From positions 1 to 6,900 of the forward strand of contig CAMNNR010000067.1 of the NCBI GenBank assembly GCA_946545675.1: DNA of 6,900 nucleotides, read 5' to 3'. This stretch comes from an uncultured Thermoplasmata archaeon (GTDB lineage Archaea > Thermoplasmatota > Thermoplasmata > Methanomassiliicoccales > Methanomethylophilaceae). Below, one piece after another: positions 5,761 through 6,900 of this stretch. Below the pieces are notes generated by a model that worked only from the letters and a program-made list of their open reading frames with translations, searched no databases and was not told the origin of the DNA. Each line of letters starts with the position of its first letter. Positions within the stretch are counted from its first letter, which is position 1. The translations under genes and the position numbers were made by a program.

Positions 5761-5785
5761 GGGCCCATCCGGGCCCGATTTTTTT
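5761..5785 (+). terminator. Terminator of the nac-hypC operon
   Basis: GGGCCC / ATCC / GGGCCC (5761-5776) forms a 6-bp stem with a 4-base loop, followed after GA by seven T (5779-5785). It begins seven bases after the hypC stop. The hairpin plus T-run is seen directly; the T-run alone would suffice for archaeal termination. Confidence 0.75.
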
Positions 5786-5795
5786 ATTTGAAGAA

Positions 5796-5815
5796 GACGG
5801 CGGTTTCCCGCCGTC
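5796..5815 (-). terminator. Hairpin terminator of the MFS transporter gene
   Basis: GACGGCGG / TTTC / CCGCCGTC is a perfect 8-bp stem with a 4-base loop, eight bases beyond the transporter stop codon on the minus strand. It is followed in that direction by a pyrimidine-rich TCTTCTTC. It backs onto the nac-hypC terminator and should block read-through between these convergent units. Confidence 0.6.
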
Positions 5816-5823
5816 AAAGAGTT

Positions 5824-6900
5824 TCACTCAGTGGTCTTCTCGCTCTCGGCTGCGATGGCCTTGTCGATTTCCTCAGGAGTCTGAATCTTGAAGAAGATTC
5901 CGAGGACGATGAGGATTGCTACGATAATCGCACCGCAGAGGAATGAGAAGTCGACCGCCTGGCAGAAATCATCCATCAGCACGGAGATGTAAGGGATGAT
6001 CATGGGGTAGTCCATATAATGGCTGACCATATCCAGGAAACCGGTGCTGCGGGGGATAAAGTCGGGCAGACCTGTCATGAGATCGGAGAGCTTGTTGTTG
6101 AGCAGAGTCGCGAAGATCGCAGTTCCCATGGTGCATCCGATCGCGCGGAGCAGGTTGACGGCAGAGGTGGACATTCCCATCTCGTACTCGTGGCAGCTGT
6201 TCTGAACGGCGGTCATTACGACTCCCATCATACATCCGAGACCTGCACCGAGTATGAACAGGCACATCAGGTAGTATTCGACTGTGACATCAGTCTTCAT
6301 CAGGGACATGAGATACATTGCCAGGACGGTGATGATGGGGCCTGCGACAAGCCAAGGCCTGTAACCGGTACGGTTGAGCAGTGCGCCACTCGACATGGCA
6401 GTGATACTCATTCCCACGACCATGGCGATGGAGTAGATTCCAGCCAGGAGGGTGTCTCCGTGGGTGATGAAGGTTATCGCGAAATAACTGGAATAGGTCA
6501 TGGAACCCATCATTCCGATTCCGAAGATGAACATGAACATACAGGCCATGATCACGGTCTTGTTCTTCAGGAGCTTGGGGGAAAGGACAGGCTCATCTGC
6601 CTTCCTCTCAACGATGGCGAACAGCACCATCGAGACGATGGCCACGACGACCATCACTGCGGACTCGAGGCTGACCCATGCGATGTCCTTGCCACCGAAT
6701 TCCATGAGCAGGAGGACATCGAGGACCAGGACACTGAGGAGTGTGATTCCCTTGTAGTCGATGAGAGGCTTGGAAACGAGCACAGGAGCGGGGAACTTTT
6801 TCAGCGTGCATACGTAAGCGATGATGGCGAAGGGGATGTTGATGTAGAAACAGAACCTCCATCCCTCGATTCCTGCAAAAGTGACGTACTGTGCGATGTA
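5824..6900 (-). CDS. MFS exporter, DHA2 (EmrB/QacA-like) family, N-terminal part beyond window
   Basis: Proton-coupled major facilitator of the 14-helix DHA2 type, probably an efflux pump for drugs or other small molecules; the substrate cannot be told. The frame is open to the right edge, giving 358 visible C-terminal residues and no start. A GTG at 6783 is internal, because upstream codons encode conserved family sequence: GWRFCFYINIPFAII (visible residues 13-27), typical of EmrB-like proteins. Further hallmarks are the motif-A-like loop GALLNRTGYRPWLVAG (172-187), the helix LFILGAGLGCMMGVVMTAVQ (214-233) and MGMSTSAVNLLRAIGCTMGT (241-260). About nine or ten hydrophobic segments are visible. 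The cytoplasmic tail (about 340-358, TPEEIDKAIAAESEKTTE) is charged. The gene is convergent to nac-hypC and its promoter is not in the window. Confidence 0.93.
   Translation of the reverse strand, partial: YIAQYVTFAGIEGWRFCFYINIPFAIIAYVCTLKKFPAPVLVSKPLIDYKGITLLSVLVLDVLLLMEFGGKDIAWVSLESAVMVVVAIVSMVLFAIVERKADEPVLSPKLLKNKTVIMACMFMFIFGIGMMGSMTYSSYFAITFITHGDTLLAGIYSIAMVVGMSITAMSSGALLNRTGYRPWLVAGPIITVLAMYLMSLMKTDVTVEYYLMCLFILGAGLGCMMGVVMTAVQNSCHEYEMGMSTSAVNLLRAIGCTMGTAIFATLLNNKLSDLMTGLPDFIPRSTGFLDMVSHYMDYPMIIPYISVLMDDFCQAVDFSFLCGAIIVAILIVLGIFFKIQTPEEIDKAIAAESEKTTE

Noticed and set aside
6781..6783. GTG at 6783 as the start of the transporter
   Set aside because: The frame stays open to 6900 and the upstream codons encode conserved DHA2 sequence (GWRFCFYINIPF), so this GTG is internal and the gene is cut by the window edge.

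Overview
The window looks archaeal. It carries an archaeal-type nascent polypeptide-associated complex protein (NAC domain plus C-terminal UBA). A/T-rich TATA-like boxes lie 25-50 nt before several starts, and spacers are short between tightly packed genes. The moderately high GC, a hydrogenase-maturation chaperone (HypC), exclusive TGA stops (7 of 7) and a bacterial-type AspRS beside otherwise archaeal genes suggest a Thermoplasmatota lineage, possibly Methanomassiliicoccales. That assignment is inference; no marker settles it.

Layout. Positions 1-1138 (minus): 5' two thirds of a bacterial-type aspartyl-tRNA synthetase. 1235-1711 (minus): an Lrp/AsnC-family regulator. 1804-2982 (plus): an AlaX-type Ala-tRNA editing protein with a DHHA1 tail, divergent from the regulator. 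A GC-rich hairpin separates it from 3015-5035 (minus), a coupled two-gene unit of membrane proteins with bacterial PH-like domains (YdbS-like upstream, YdbT-like downstream, overlapping by ATGA). 5137-5508 and 5514-5753 (plus): NAC and HypC as a two-gene operon ending in a hairpin with a T-run. 5824-6900 (minus): the C-terminal part of a DHA2-family MFS exporter, entering from beyond the right edge.

How the parts may fit. The left half is about aminoacyl-tRNA supply and fidelity: AspRS, a probably amino-acid-sensing regulator, and an editing hydrolase. Inverted repeats sit exactly over the regulator's predicted transcription start and over the aspS ribosome-binding site, so local control is plausible. 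The right half pairs a ribosome-exit chaperone with a [NiFe]-hydrogenase maturation chaperone, flanked by envelope and transport genes. No mobile element, CRISPR array, tRNA or rRNA was recognised, and no gene-free stretch exceeds about 100 bases. I do not see a clearly novel multi-gene defence or metabolic system; the most interesting signals are regulatory palindromes, the AspRS type and specificity residue, and the nac-hypC pairing.
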